Positions 16,660 through 25,353 of a DNA stretch of 64,000 nt are shown piece after piece. A model generated the notes under the pieces. The model searched no databases, was not told the DNA's origin, and was given only the letters and a program-made list of their open reading frames with translations. Each line of letters starts with the position of its first letter. Position 1 is the first letter of the stretch. The DNA lies in the NCBI GenBank assembly GCA_937902315.1, contig CALGUG010000057.1:134720-198719 (forward strand), read 5' to 3'. The stretch is from an uncultured Chloroflexales bacterium. GTDB lineage: Bacteria; Chloroflexota; Chloroflexia; Chloroflexales; Chloroflexaceae. Both the position numbers and the translations under genes were made by a program.

Positions 16660-17103
16660 CTATTGGGCCGAAACAGGAATCGCATAGATAAAACGGGTAA
16701 TCGCCTCGTCAGTTTTGGGATTACGCATCTCTACTTTGACACCCTGTTGCCAAGCATCAGATGGTACAACTCCGCCATTATCGAAAAAGAGCAATTCTGA
16801 TGTATTTTCACCACCAGATGTGTGCGCACGGAACGATGCTCCGTTTGCTAGAGTAAACGTTTCTGGAAAGGGCATCGCTGGCACAAGGGTTGGACTCACT
16901 ACTGGGGTGATCAACATCGTCCAGCCGCCTAATTCCAGTGGTGCTCCGCTATTGTTGGTGACCGTCACAACTAAGTTGTTTAACCCCACCATCTGAGCCG
17001 TAACTTCGTAGGCTACTGGTTGCGGGGTTGGTGCAGGTGCAGCCACATTCTGGCAGCCTACACTCACGAAGAGCAGCAGGACGATAACCAAAACACGTAT
17101 CAT
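16660..17103 (-). CDS. Lipoprotein with lamin-tail-like domain
   Basis: A 147-residue exported lipoprotein. Start MIRVLVIV (17103) has AAAGGTG at good spacing. In-frame ATG and GTG codons just upstream are alternatives. The signal peptide ends at lipobox VSVGC (Cys17). A proline-rich linker follows. Residues about 40-145 have the pattern VTVTNNSGAPLELGGWTML, FTLANGASFRAHT and SELLFFDN, resembling lamin-tail (LTD) domains that bind surfaces or other proteins outside the cell. It lies directly upstream of sucD, with no functional link apparent. Confidence 0.7.
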   Translation of the reverse strand: MIRVLVIVLLLFVSVGCQNVAAPAPTPQPVAYEVTAQMVGLNNLVVTVTNNSGAPLELGGWTMLITPVVSPTLVPAMPFPETFTLANGASFRAHTSGGENTSELLFFDNGGVVPSDAWQQGVKVEMRNPKTDEAITRFIYAIPVSAQ

Positions 17104-17694
17104 ACACATCACCTTTGTCAGACGGGAATAGTGGCCTTACCCATTGCAAGCCACTCCTTCAAGCGCTCGAGCCAATTGTTGGTGATCGCCGCAAGGGTCT
17201 CCCTTGTGTGTCTCCACGCACATACCCAGTTGGTCACACGGATGTGATCCTTACTTCAATCATAACATGATACACCCATGCTTCAAACAGTTTCTTGCTT
17301 GGCTGATGCTCTGCCGTGTACTGAAGCTGTCTGAAACTAGTGTGTTTCTGATATGTTTCGGCCCTACTCGTGTCAACACGTTCAACTGGAAACCGTCCCA
17401 GCTTGACCATTCCTATGCCGTTGCTGTGTAGCAACAAGAATCGCAGTGTATTATACTGGATCTTAGTAGGAATGAAACACCGATTTTGCCTTCTATTTGC
17501 CCTAGAGACTCCTCTCTTTGGAAACGAGCCTGAGCCAAACCACAACATGTATGCTACGACCTAACCTAATAACAACGTGATAACTACTAAGGTCAACATT
17601 TGGGGTCAGCATAATCATGGTATGCTATAGGCATGTTGAGACGACTGTGTATGTCGTTGATTCAGCGCGTATTGTGAACCGAAGGTATGCTTAC
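17104..17694. other. Intergenic between divergent lipoprotein and SIS genes
   Basis: About 590 bp. A weak extended -10 (TGG before TATGCT, 17621-17626, with TTGGGG 15 bases upstream) could serve the SIS gene. No repeats or supported ORFs were seen. Confidence 0.4.
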
Positions 17695-18771
17695 ATGACT
17701 TTTCCATCAGAATTAGCCGCTGCTCGAAAAAGCGCATTGTGGCGCGAGATCCACGAGCAGCCACAAGTTGTGGCCCAACTGATCGAGCGCGAAGAAGCGG
17801 GTCTCCGCTCGTTTGTTGCTGGCCTTTCAACATGTACGTATGCTCTGTTTGCTGCCCGTGGTACTTCTGATCACGCTGCAACCTATGCAACCTATGCCCT
17901 CGGCGGCGTTGGCGGTTTGCCAGTAGCTTTGGCGACCCCATCGCTCCACTCGATCTATAACATGCCGCCTCAGCTCGATGGGGCGCTGGTCGTCGGTATC
18001 TCTCAAAGTGGCCAATCGCCCGATGTCGTTTCGGTATTGCACGAAGGCCGCAAACAAGGGCGACCCACCTTGGCCCTTACCAACGACCCCAATTCGCCGC
18101 TCGCTCAGGCCGCCGATCATGTGATCGCGCTGGGCGCTGGCGAAGAGCGTAGTGTTGCCGCCACCAAAACCTATACCGCTCAGCTAGCCGCCTGTGCGCT
18201 GTTGGCCGCACTTTGGCGCGAACGACGCGATGCTGCCGCTGGCGCGAGCTTACTCGCGGCGCTCAAGCAGGTGCCCGATGCACTAGCCACAGCCCTCAGC
18301 CTTGACGATGAGCTTGCCAACTTGAGCCAGCGCTATCGCTTCGCGAGTCGCTGTTTGGTGCTTGCTCGTGGCTTTAATGTTGCTACAGCAAAAGAGCAGG
18401 CCCTTAAGCTGAAGGAGCTGACTGGCCTGCTCGTCGATGCGGCTAGCAGCGCAGACTTCCGCCATGGTCCGATCGCTCTGGTCAAGCCCGACTTCCCATC
18501 GATTCTGATTGCTCCCAACGGGCCGACCTACGAAGATATGAGCAAATTGGCTCGCGAAGTCGCTGAACGCGGCGGCGATGTGCTTGTAGTGAGCAATCAG
18601 GAGAGCGTTCCGGTCGGTAAACTCTTGCATGTTCCGGTTCAGCTCGATGAATGGTTGACCCCCTTGGCATACATCGTTCCGGGCCAATTGCTGGCTCTTT
18701 ACATCGCGCAAGCCCGCACCGATGATGTTGATAAACCTGGTGGTCTGCGCAAGGTCACGTTGACTTTGTAG
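17695..18771 (+). CDS. Double-SIS domain sugar-phosphate isomerase/deaminase
   Basis: A 358-residue protein with two SIS domains and no glutaminase domain. The start MTFPSELAAARKS has GAAGGT upstream. The open frame extends 26 codons further but with no SD. The first SIS has GISQSGQSPDVV (phosphosugar loop) and TKTYTAQLAACALL. The second has LVLARGFNVATAKEQALKLKE and DFRHGPIALV. This is the architecture of the isomerase half of GlmS and of NagB-II/AgaS glucosamine-6-phosphate deaminases. With the BadF/GlcNAc-kinase-like gene about 2 kb downstream, a role in amino-sugar catabolism is likely but inferred. Confidence 0.85.
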   Translation: MTFPSELAAARKSALWREIHEQPQVVAQLIEREEAGLRSFVAGLSTCTYALFAARGTSDHAATYATYALGGVGGLPVALATPSLHSIYNMPPQLDGALVVGISQSGQSPDVVSVLHEGRKQGRPTLALTNDPNSPLAQAADHVIALGAGEERSVAATKTYTAQLAACALLAALWRERRDAAAGASLLAALKQVPDALATALSLDDELANLSQRYRFASRCLVLARGFNVATAKEQALKLKELTGLLVDAASSADFRHGPIALVKPDFPSILIAPNGPTYEDMSKLAREVAERGGDVLVVSNQESVPVGKLLHVPVQLDEWLTPLAYIVPGQLLALYIAQARTDDVDKPGGLRKVTLTL

Positions 18772-18793
18772 CCCGCCGACAAGGAATGAGATT

Positions 18794-19750
18794 ATGCGTC
18801 CACCCGTTACGATCGTTACAGGCTTTTTGGGAAGCGGTAAAACGAGCTTTTTGCGCCGCGCTCTTGCGCAAGGCTTTGCTGGTCGACGGGTGGCGCTGAT
18901 CGTTAATGAAATCGGTGATATGGGCTTCGACGGGCGGCTTTTAGAGACCCGTCAGATCGAAGCGATGGTTGAGCTTACCAGCGGCTGCATCTGTTGTTCG
19001 CTTGGAAGCTCTTTTTTGTTTGCGATCGAAGAACTGGTCGAGACAGTTGAACCCGACCTGATTGTGATCGAAACAATAGGCTTAGCAGAACCGGGCGCGC
19101 TGGCGCGCCAGGTGCTTGCTGCTGAGCTGCCCTTAGATAGCATTGTTACGCTTGTTGACACAGTCAATCTTGAGACGGCTCTGGCCCAAACCGATGTAGT
19201 TCGCTGGCAGATTCGTGCTGCCGATTTTTTGCTTTTGACCAAACTCGATCTAGCAACACCGTCACAATCTGCTCGAGCGCGCTCCCTTATTCGCGAAATC
19301 AATGAGCGCGCCCTTATCGTTGATAACATTCGCGACCATTTCGATTGGTCTCTCTTCTTTGCTCCACACTCATTGGCTACGTTGCCACAGGTGCCCGACA
19401 CTCCCCACCTTGAGCATGATGGGTTCGACTCGTTCGTCTGGCACAGTGATCTCCCCTTAGTGCGTGACAGTGTTCAACGTGTAATCGCGCAGTTTCCTCC
19501 ACAGCAGGTTTATCGGCTCAAAGGGCATATGCATTGTAGCGATGCGCCTTGGCCGACCTTGGTTAATGTTGTGTGTGGGCGCGCCGATTACGAAGATACA
19601 CGGATCCGTCCGCGACCCACGTATCTCAATCAGTTTGTCCTCATTGGCGCCATCGGAAGTCAACACGATGCGCTCCGTCAGCAACTAGATGCTTGTGTTG
19701 AAACAGGCGATCGTTGTGCTGACTGGCTCGCTCGCTACCACGCCGAGTAG
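18794..19750 (+). CDS. CobW/COG0523 family metallochaperone GTPase
   Basis: A 318-residue G3E-family P-loop GTPase. Walker A is GFLGSGKT (residues 10-17). The metal-binding CxCC motif is Cys65-Cys67-Cys68 in TSGCICCSLGSS. The specificity motif TKLD is near residue 150. The C-terminal CobW domain (VYRLKGHMHCSDAPWPTLVNVV) is present. The family inserts or delivers zinc or cobalt. The client is unknown. It starts 22 bp after the SIS gene, with an AAGGA SD, so the two are probably one operon. LarC, a nickel protein, is 2 kb downstream. Confidence 0.9.
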   Translation: MRPPVTIVTGFLGSGKTSFLRRALAQGFAGRRVALIVNEIGDMGFDGRLLETRQIEAMVELTSGCICCSLGSSFLFAIEELVETVEPDLIVIETIGLAEPGALARQVLAAELPLDSIVTLVDTVNLETALAQTDVVRWQIRAADFLLLTKLDLATPSQSARARSLIREINERALIVDNIRDHFDWSLFFAPHSLATLPQVPDTPHLEHDGFDSFVWHSDLPLVRDSVQRVIAQFPPQQVYRLKGHMHCSDAPWPTLVNVVCGRADYEDTRIRPRPTYLNQFVLIGAIGSQHDALRQQLDACVETGDRCADWLARYHAE

Positions 19751-19799
19751 GGGCGCTCAGCCACCACAACTCAATAGACCCAAAGGAGCAATCCCTTTT

Positions 19800-20092
19800 T
19801 AAAAGGCTGTTTTGTTATGCCCTGTATGTGGGTGTACTGATTGCGTTTTTGCTTTCAGGCCGTTCATACAAAATCCGTTTGTGTTTTGGGGGGCGGTTTC
19901 GCCAGCGAGGCAGAGACGACCTCGGGGTGGCGGGCAGGCCCTTGGTAGCCGTAGGCGGACGCGGTTGTTGCCTTGTTTGAGGTAAAGACCAAGACGCCAG
20001 AGCGCCGAAGTACACAAGCGGATACGCTATAACTCGACAGCCTCGACGAAGCCATCGTAGCTCGCTCAAGCCTATGGTGGTATAGCACTTAT
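19800..20092. repeat. Dispersed-repeat cluster, minus orientation core
   Basis: A 22-bp core with one mismatch at 19941-19962 (minus), with flanking arms CAAGCGGATACGCTAT and GGCGGGCAGGCC. It covers most of the 403-bp gap after the CobW gene. Nothing else is supported there. Confidence 0.7.
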
Positions 20093-20153
20093 GGGAACGA
20101 GGTCGGCGACCTTGTCCTACCCTACACTCAGGTGGGGGTTCATTGAGGCCACT

Positions 20154-20495
20154 ATGATCAAATCCATGCTAAAATGCCTCCTTGTAACCACGATTACGCT
20201 TTTTACATTTGTAAGTTTGTCGCTGATTACGGTGGGCGCGTTTATGCTCAGCAATCACCAAGCTGTTCAGGTCTTAACACTGCCAACTGTCTCGCAAGAG
20301 AGCTATTTGTTTATTGTGACGCCATGTACGGAACGGAATAGCGCCAGTATAGGGGTGTGGACAGCGCGGAGCGGTGGCGAACATATACAGATCAATGCTT
20401 TACATAATTGGTTAGAGGTGCAGAGCTTTTTTGAAGAGCGCTCCTTGAATCGTTTTATTTGGCGTACCTCAACAATCAGGTATTGCGTTCCATAA
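20154..20495 (+). CDS. Small secreted or membrane protein of unknown function
   Basis: About 113 residues from an ATG preceded by GAGG. The N-terminus is a basic patch then a long hydrophobic helix (residues 6-33, LLVTTITLFTFVSLSLITVGAF), fitting a signal anchor or signal peptide. The rest has no recognisable domain and contains two cysteines. Codon use is less typical than in neighbours, so it may be spurious or a small accessory gene. Confidence 0.4.
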   Translation: MIKSMLKCLLVTTITLFTFVSLSLITVGAFMLSNHQAVQVLTLPTVSQESYLFIVTPCTERNSASIGVWTARSGGEHIQINALHNWLEVQSFFEERSLNRFIWRTSTIRYCVP

Positions 20496-20560
20496 ACGGA
20501 TTTCAAGCGGGGTTTGAGTTGCATCTAGCAAAGCACTTCACCAGTGTGGTTTCGGGCTGT

Positions 20561-20592
20561 GAGAGATTCTGCACTATAACGTAGAATCTCTC
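20561..20592 (+). terminator. Hairpin after the small ORF
   Basis: GAGAGATTCT and its exact complement are 12 bases apart, followed by TCATACTTTTGC. Confidence 0.5.
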
Positions 20593-20654
20593 TCATACTT
20601 TTGCATATCGATGCCGCTATAGGACACTGAGTTTAGATTGCGAATTCGTTTATT

Positions 20655-21569
20655 ATGTCTCAAGAACGCGATTTGTTTGTTGGTGTGAGTGGTGGAGGAA
20701 CCTACACCCGCTCGGTTGTGATGGATGCGCAAGGCAAGATTTACGGGCGCGGTTTGGGTGGTCCGGCCAACCACAACTTCTCTGGCCCCGCTATTGTCAA
20801 TCGTTCAGTCTACGATGCGATTCGAGGAGCTATCGCTGATGTTCCGCTGGAACGGATCCGCATGGTGGCTGCGGCGATATTAGCCCCTAATCACTATTTT
20901 TCTGCCGCTATCGAAGAGCTCTTGCCCGATATCCCCTTTCAACGTTGGGAAGAGGCCGAGGTCGCAGCGCACGGCATTGTTGATGAAGATCACCCCGGGA
21001 TTGTGCTGATCGCGGGCACGGGCAGTCGAGCCGTGGCCTTTTGCCCCGACGGCAGTCGAGTCAGTATCGGCGGCTGGGGTATGCCGCTCGGCGATGAAGG
21101 TGGCGCAAGCACTTTGGGTTGGTGGGCGCTGCAAGCTGCTACCCGCGCCTTTGAGAGCTACGGCCCCCCGACGACGCTCCAAGCTATGGTTTTTGAACAT
21201 TTGGGCATTACAACGCGGCCCGAATTGATTCAGCGCCTCTATCATCAGGGTTTGCCGCGCCACGAGTTGGGCATGTTGGCGCCTAAAGTGGTCGCCTGCG
21301 CGGAAGCTGGTGATCAGGTCGCGCGCCAGTTGTTAGAGCGCGCCGGTCAGGAGCTTGCCCATCTGATCGTTTCGGTTACGCGTAAAGCTCAATTAGACTG
21401 TTCTCCTTTGGTGGTGGCGATGATCGGCGGTGTTTTGAAAGCTGGCCCGCTGCTGCTCGATCACTTCTATGCTCGCTTGGCCGAGAGTGGCTTGCCATTT
21501 GAGTGCGTTGTGCCTGAACAACCTTCAGAAGTGGGGGCCGTGCTGCGCACGCTCAAACGGCTTGAATAA
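20655..21569 (+). CDS. BadF/BadG or N-acetylglucosamine kinase family protein
   Basis: A 304-residue ASKHA-fold protein. It has the phosphate-1 loop SGGGTYTR (residues 12-19), VLIAGTGSRAVAF (phosphate-2) and GGWGMPLGDEGGASTLGWWAL. The C-terminal VVAMIGGVLKAGPLLLDHF matches the adenosine motif. The metal-binding aspartate normally found before GGGT (DGGGT) is Ser12 here, so kinase activity is uncertain. Family members phosphorylate GlcNAc or GlcN. Proximity to the SIS isomerase supports an amino-sugar link. Confidence 0.8.
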   Translation: MSQERDLFVGVSGGGTYTRSVVMDAQGKIYGRGLGGPANHNFSGPAIVNRSVYDAIRGAIADVPLERIRMVAAAILAPNHYFSAAIEELLPDIPFQRWEEAEVAAHGIVDEDHPGIVLIAGTGSRAVAFCPDGSRVSIGGWGMPLGDEGGASTLGWWALQAATRAFESYGPPTTLQAMVFEHLGITTRPELIQRLYHQGLPRHELGMLAPKVVACAEAGDQVARQLLERAGQELAHLIVSVTRKAQLDCSPLVVAMIGGVLKAGPLLLDHFYARLAESGLPFECVVPEQPSEVGAVLRTLKRLE

Positions 21570-21739
21570 TAGCGCTATACCTACTACAGCCAACAGTAAT
21601 ACTCCTCCGTTCGCTTGACTTTAACGAGCATCAAACACACTGTTGAACGGAATGGCATTCATCTCAGGTTAGTTCGACGGGGGAAGCGTGAGCTCTTAGG
21701 AGCTCTCGCTTGCTCGCCTGCTTGTTAAAAGAGACTCAC

Positions 21740-23050
21740 ATGAAGATCGCCTATATCGACTGTTTCCATGGTGCAGCAGGGGACATGCTGTTGGCCGCCT
21801 TACTTGATGCAGGTTTAGAGCTCGGCGCGCTTGAGCGGCTGTTAGCGACGCTGCCCCTGAGCGGCTATAGCCTCGAGTATGTGCCGACCGTCAGCTATGG
21901 GATCTCTGGGGCGCGCCTGCGCGTTAACCTGAGCGAAGCGCAGCCAGCGCGCGATTGGCGTAGCATTCGCTCTCTGATCGAAGCCAGCGGCTTGCCCGAA
22001 CGCAGCAAAGGTATGGCGCTGGCTGCCTTTGGGCGCTTGGCTCGGGCCGAGGCCAAGATTCACGGTGTTGCGCTCGATGATGTTCATTTTCACGAAGTGG
22101 GAGCGGTTGATAGCATTGTCGACATGCTTGGCTTCTGTATCGGTTTGGAACTGTTGGGAATCGAGCGAGTCTATGCTTCGCCATTGCCGAGCGGCAGCGG
22201 CTGGGTTAACACGGCCCATGGGCGCCTGCCTGTGCCGGCTCCGGCGACCTTGGCGCTCTGTGCTGAAGCTAAGATCCCCTTGATTCCAGCGCTCTCGACG
22301 GGCGAACTGGTCACACCCACAGCGGCCGCTCTGCTGGCCGAGCTGGCTCGCTTTGAACAGCCCGCTATGCAGCCAGAGAGCATTGGCTATGGCTTTGGTT
22401 GGAAGGATTTTGGCGTTTTAAACGGTTTGCGGATCTGGATAGGAACGTTGTATGGGACGACTATAGCGCCTAAACAGCACTCGCACCAGCACGAACACGG
22501 GCACGATCACCAACACGGACATGATCATCGACACGAGCATCGGCACGAGCATCAGCACGAGCAGGCCAAGCAATCCGATCGGCAGCAAGCCGATGTGAGT
22601 TTGGAAGAGCTGATCGAACTGCGCTGTAATATCGACGATAGCACTGGCGAGCTGCTGGGCTATCTGATCGAGCGTTTGATGAGCGAGGGTGCGCTCGATG
22701 CTTGGGCTGTTCCATTGACGATGAAGAAGGGCCGCCCGGCGGTGCAGTTGGCTTGTTTGGTTCGCCCGCAAGATCGCGAACGTTTCGCTCGGCTGTTATT
22801 GCGCGAGAGTTCGAGTTTCGGGGTGCGCTGGAATAGCGTGCAACGTTGGGCAGCTGGGCGTGACGTGGTGGAAGTTCAAACTCCGTGGGGCAAGGTGCGG
22901 GCCAAAAGAAAGTGGCTTGATGGCGCATATATTGCCACTACTCCTGAGTACGAGGATTGTGCTGCAATTGCACGGACGGAACATATTCCGTTAGGATTCG
23001 TCTACAATTGTGTACTTAATATTCTTTATCAGGGAGAATATGCCACTTAG
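21740..23050 (+). CDS. larC: Nickel-pincer cofactor nickel insertase LarC
   Basis: The 436-residue protein starts MKIAYIDCFHGAAGDM, a LarC hallmark. LarC (pyridinium-3,5-bisthiocarboxylic acid mononucleotide nickel chelatase) puts nickel into the pincer cofactor of lactate racemase and relatives. HFHEVGAVDSIVDMLG and STGELVTPTAAALL are conserved. Between the N- and C-terminal halves, residues 247-273 are a strict His-X alternation of 14 histidines, a likely nickel store. The gene is one continuous frame; in some lactobacilli a frameshift joins the two halves. larA, larB and larE are not in the window. The open frame extends 10 codons upstream of this ATG. Confidence 0.93.
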   Translation: MKIAYIDCFHGAAGDMLLAALLDAGLELGALERLLATLPLSGYSLEYVPTVSYGISGARLRVNLSEAQPARDWRSIRSLIEASGLPERSKGMALAAFGRLARAEAKIHGVALDDVHFHEVGAVDSIVDMLGFCIGLELLGIERVYASPLPSGSGWVNTAHGRLPVPAPATLALCAEAKIPLIPALSTGELVTPTAAALLAELARFEQPAMQPESIGYGFGWKDFGVLNGLRIWIGTLYGTTIAPKQHSHQHEHGHDHQHGHDHRHEHRHEHQHEQAKQSDRQQADVSLEELIELRCNIDDSTGELLGYLIERLMSEGALDAWAVPLTMKKGRPAVQLACLVRPQDRERFARLLLRESSSFGVRWNSVQRWAAGRDVVEVQTPWGKVRAKRKWLDGAYIATTPEYEDCAAIARTEHIPLGFVYNCVLNILYQGEYAT

Positions 23051-23561
23051 AATGGGAGCATGCGCGAATAGAATGACCCAAAACTAAGGACTAATGTAAT
23101 AGGAGCAGGTTGCCAGAACTTTGATATGCTACAAGTAGCAGTAATAGCTGCTTCAAGTTCTGACTCACCCAGCTAATAAAAGAGTCATTTCGCTTTTGAT
23201 CTATCCCCCTGTAATAGTAAGAACTTGCTCGATTTTCTAGGCTTTAGTAGCCTAATAATTCTAAGCTGTATATTTACGGAACAGCTATATAGCGCTACAA
23301 AACGATCTATTTTGAAGATTAAAAATAGTATATTTATGATTTTAGATGTTATATCATACTATTTCGTGTTTATAACTAATTGTATATCCTAGATGATGAA
23401 AAACTTTTTATCTATGGTACTATTACGATAAGTGGGCGCGGTGCTTCGTACTGATTATTTGTATTTCTTGATTACTGTCTTCAAAAATGTGCAATTTTTG
23501 ATCAAGATTTCGTTTTATTGATCATTCTTTAGCTTTTCTCGTGTCTTGTTGGATGCTGACG
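23051..23561. other. AT-rich intergenic region
   Basis: About 500 bp of unusually AT-rich DNA with no supported gene, repeat core or strong hairpin. It leads into the promoter of the HEAT-repeat gene. Confidence 0.6.
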
Positions 23562-23570
23562 TGTTATAAT
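23562..23570 (+). promoter_or_regulatory. Extended -10 promoter of the HEAT-repeat gene
   Basis: TGTTATAAT matches TGnTATAAT exactly. No good -35 is seen. The predicted start point is near 23577, giving a 60-base leader. Confidence 0.6.
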
Positions 23571-23592
23571 ACGTTCATAAGAGGGAGGTAAG

Positions 23593-23649
23593 TTGGGGCC
23601 AAGATACGTTTTACCTTCCATGCAAGCCCAACTACATGCTTATGTTTGA
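23593..23649 (+). other. Possible 18-codon leader ORF
   Basis: A TTG codon close behind GAGGGAGGTAAG opens 18 codons that end inside the first codons of the HEAT gene, in another frame. The HEAT ATG itself lacks an SD, so coupling is conceivable. Confidence 0.25.
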
Positions 23650-24754
23650 CAAGGAAGCTTGGCGATCTCAGATCGCAGAGAAATTAGCAACATTTGCACG
23701 AAACCCGAACCAAGACATTATGTTGGCGGGCACTTCGTCTTTATTGATTTATTTTGCAGCTCGCAGCTTGGAACCATTTTTAGAGGCCTTCCAGAGCGAG
23801 CCTGTTGCTGCTGTCTTAGCTTTGGCCGAGCTCCATCAAGGCCCTGGCGCTGATCATATTGTGCGACGGGCTGGCGTGTTACGCTACCAAGCGACCCGCG
23901 TGCTCGAACGAGAGATCGGCGCTTTGCCGCATTTGCGCGTTGCGATCGAGCAATTGATCGTCGGTTTGAATACCATTAATCTCGCTCGACAGCGCCTCAA
24001 CTCTTCGCGCGATGAATGGCTGCGTACAACCCTGCTTCGTGAATTACACGCTTACGATAGCAGCGAGTTCTCGAGTTTGCGCCGTTTGCTCAACAACTCC
24101 GACTGGCATTCGCGTTACGAAGCTATTCGCAGCTTGCGTCAGCGGCGTGGAAATTACACCTCAGCTGATTTAGTCCTGCTGCACGATGGCCTTCATGATG
24201 GCGCTTCGCATGTGCGTGCGGCTTCAGCCCGTATGTTAGGCCAGTTCGCCGATGTGCCGCCTCCGGTGGTGGTGCGTACCCTCTTGCACGTGGCTATTTA
24301 CGATTGCGATCAAGAGACGCGCTATGCCGCAGCCCGCGCTTTGGGCGGTTTGCGCGAGCGAATCACTTCGCCGCAACTGCTCGATCAACTCACTAGCCTG
24401 CTTTCCGATAACGATCGCTTCTATCGATCGGCGGCTGTGATGGTCTTGGGCCAACTGGGAGAATTGGCAAGCTCGCCGATGGTTGTGAGCAAGCTGACCG
24501 AATTGCTCCAAGATAGCGACTACTATGTGCGTGAAGCTGCTGCGCGCACCCTCGGCTGTATGGGAAGTGCGGCGGCTACATCGGAAGTGCTTCAAGCTTT
24601 AACGTTGGCCGTTCAAGATAGTGATTCGAATGTGCACGAAGCTGCGGTTGAAGCTTTGATGCGCCTGCGCGATCAACGTCCACTGACAGCTAAACAAATT
24701 AATGAGCCTCAAACCCCTGCGATAAATCGTCCCTCTTCTTCGGTGGCGGCCTAA
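23636..24754 (+). CDS. HEAT-repeat (PBS lyase-like) protein
   Basis: A 372-residue alpha-solenoid. Residues about 130-350 contain at least six helix-pair repeats of the HEAT/PBS-lyase type, for example HVRAASARMLGQFADV, ETRYAAARALGGLRER, FYRSAAVMVLGQLGEL, YVREAAARTLGCMGSA and NVHEAAVEALMRLRDQ. Such scaffolds bind proteins. No catalytic residues are present. The C-terminus is a short Pro/Ser tail. The start may be 23636 or 23642; neither has an SD. Confidence 0.85.
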   Translation: MLMFDKEAWRSQIAEKLATFARNPNQDIMLAGTSSLLIYFAARSLEPFLEAFQSEPVAAVLALAELHQGPGADHIVRRAGVLRYQATRVLEREIGALPHLRVAIEQLIVGLNTINLARQRLNSSRDEWLRTTLLRELHAYDSSEFSSLRRLLNNSDWHSRYEAIRSLRQRRGNYTSADLVLLHDGLHDGASHVRAASARMLGQFADVPPPVVVRTLLHVAIYDCDQETRYAAARALGGLRERITSPQLLDQLTSLLSDNDRFYRSAAVMVLGQLGELASSPMVVSKLTELLQDSDYYVREAAARTLGCMGSAAATSEVLQALTLAVQDSDSNVHEAAVEALMRLRDQRPLTAKQINEPQTPAINRPSSSVAA

Positions 24755-24861
24755 CACGTCTTGCACTTACAAGGCTCCCGGATAGCTTTCGAGCTTGAAG
24801 GGTATTTGTGCTGCTCTGAACTGATATGTTAGATGAGGCTGTCACCAAGAATGAAGCGGTA

Positions 24862-24870
24862 TGGTATAAT
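24862..24870 (+). promoter_or_regulatory. Extended -10 promoter of the partner-switching operon
   Basis: TGGTATAAT matches TGnTATAAT exactly, 78 bases before the STAS gene. No clear -35. Confidence 0.6.
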
Positions 24871-24947
24871 GCTCGTAATTACCTGATTCATAAACGTGAC
24901 ATTGCGTATAGCAAGAATGTAGCTTAGATGCCGGGCAAGGAGGCAGT

Positions 24948-25298
24948 ATGGAGATCACCCATAAACGGTTTAATCGGGTTGATTTGCTGGCCCTAAAGGG
25001 ACGGCTAGACGCGACTACCTCACCGCAGTTGAAGCAAGAGATCGAGAAATTGTTTGCTGATGGCCGTTACCGCCTTGTTATCGATGCATCGGGCCTCGAG
25101 TACGTTAGTAGCCCGGGTCTGCGCGTTTTGATCGAAGCACGCAAACGCGCTCGTGAATGGAAGATCACGGATCTTGAGGGTGGTGATGTCCGAATCGCTA
25201 ACCTTCCCCCACGCATCAAAGAAGTCTTTGACCTGACGGGCTTTACATCGCTCTTTGATCTGTTCGATGACACGACAGAGGCAGTGGGCTCCTTTTAA
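24948..25298 (+). CDS. STAS-domain anti-sigma factor antagonist
   Basis: A 116-residue single STAS domain of the SpoIIAA/RsbV type. The phospho-acceptor motif is YVSSPGL, with Ser55 aligned to the regulatory serine. It would bind an anti-sigma HATPase kinase and be switched off by phosphorylation and on by a SpoIIE/RsbU-type phosphatase. Both partners are encoded directly downstream. A strong AAGGAGG SD is present. Confidence 0.92.
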   Translation: MEITHKRFNRVDLLALKGRLDATTSPQLKQEIEKLFADGRYRLVIDASGLEYVSSPGLRVLIEARKRAREWKITDLEGGDVRIANLPPRIKEVFDLTGFTSLFDLFDDTTEAVGSF

Positions 25299-25353
25299 CG
25301 AAGCCCTATAGACGTCTGCTCTTCCATACGAGGATCAAGCGTACATCTATTTG

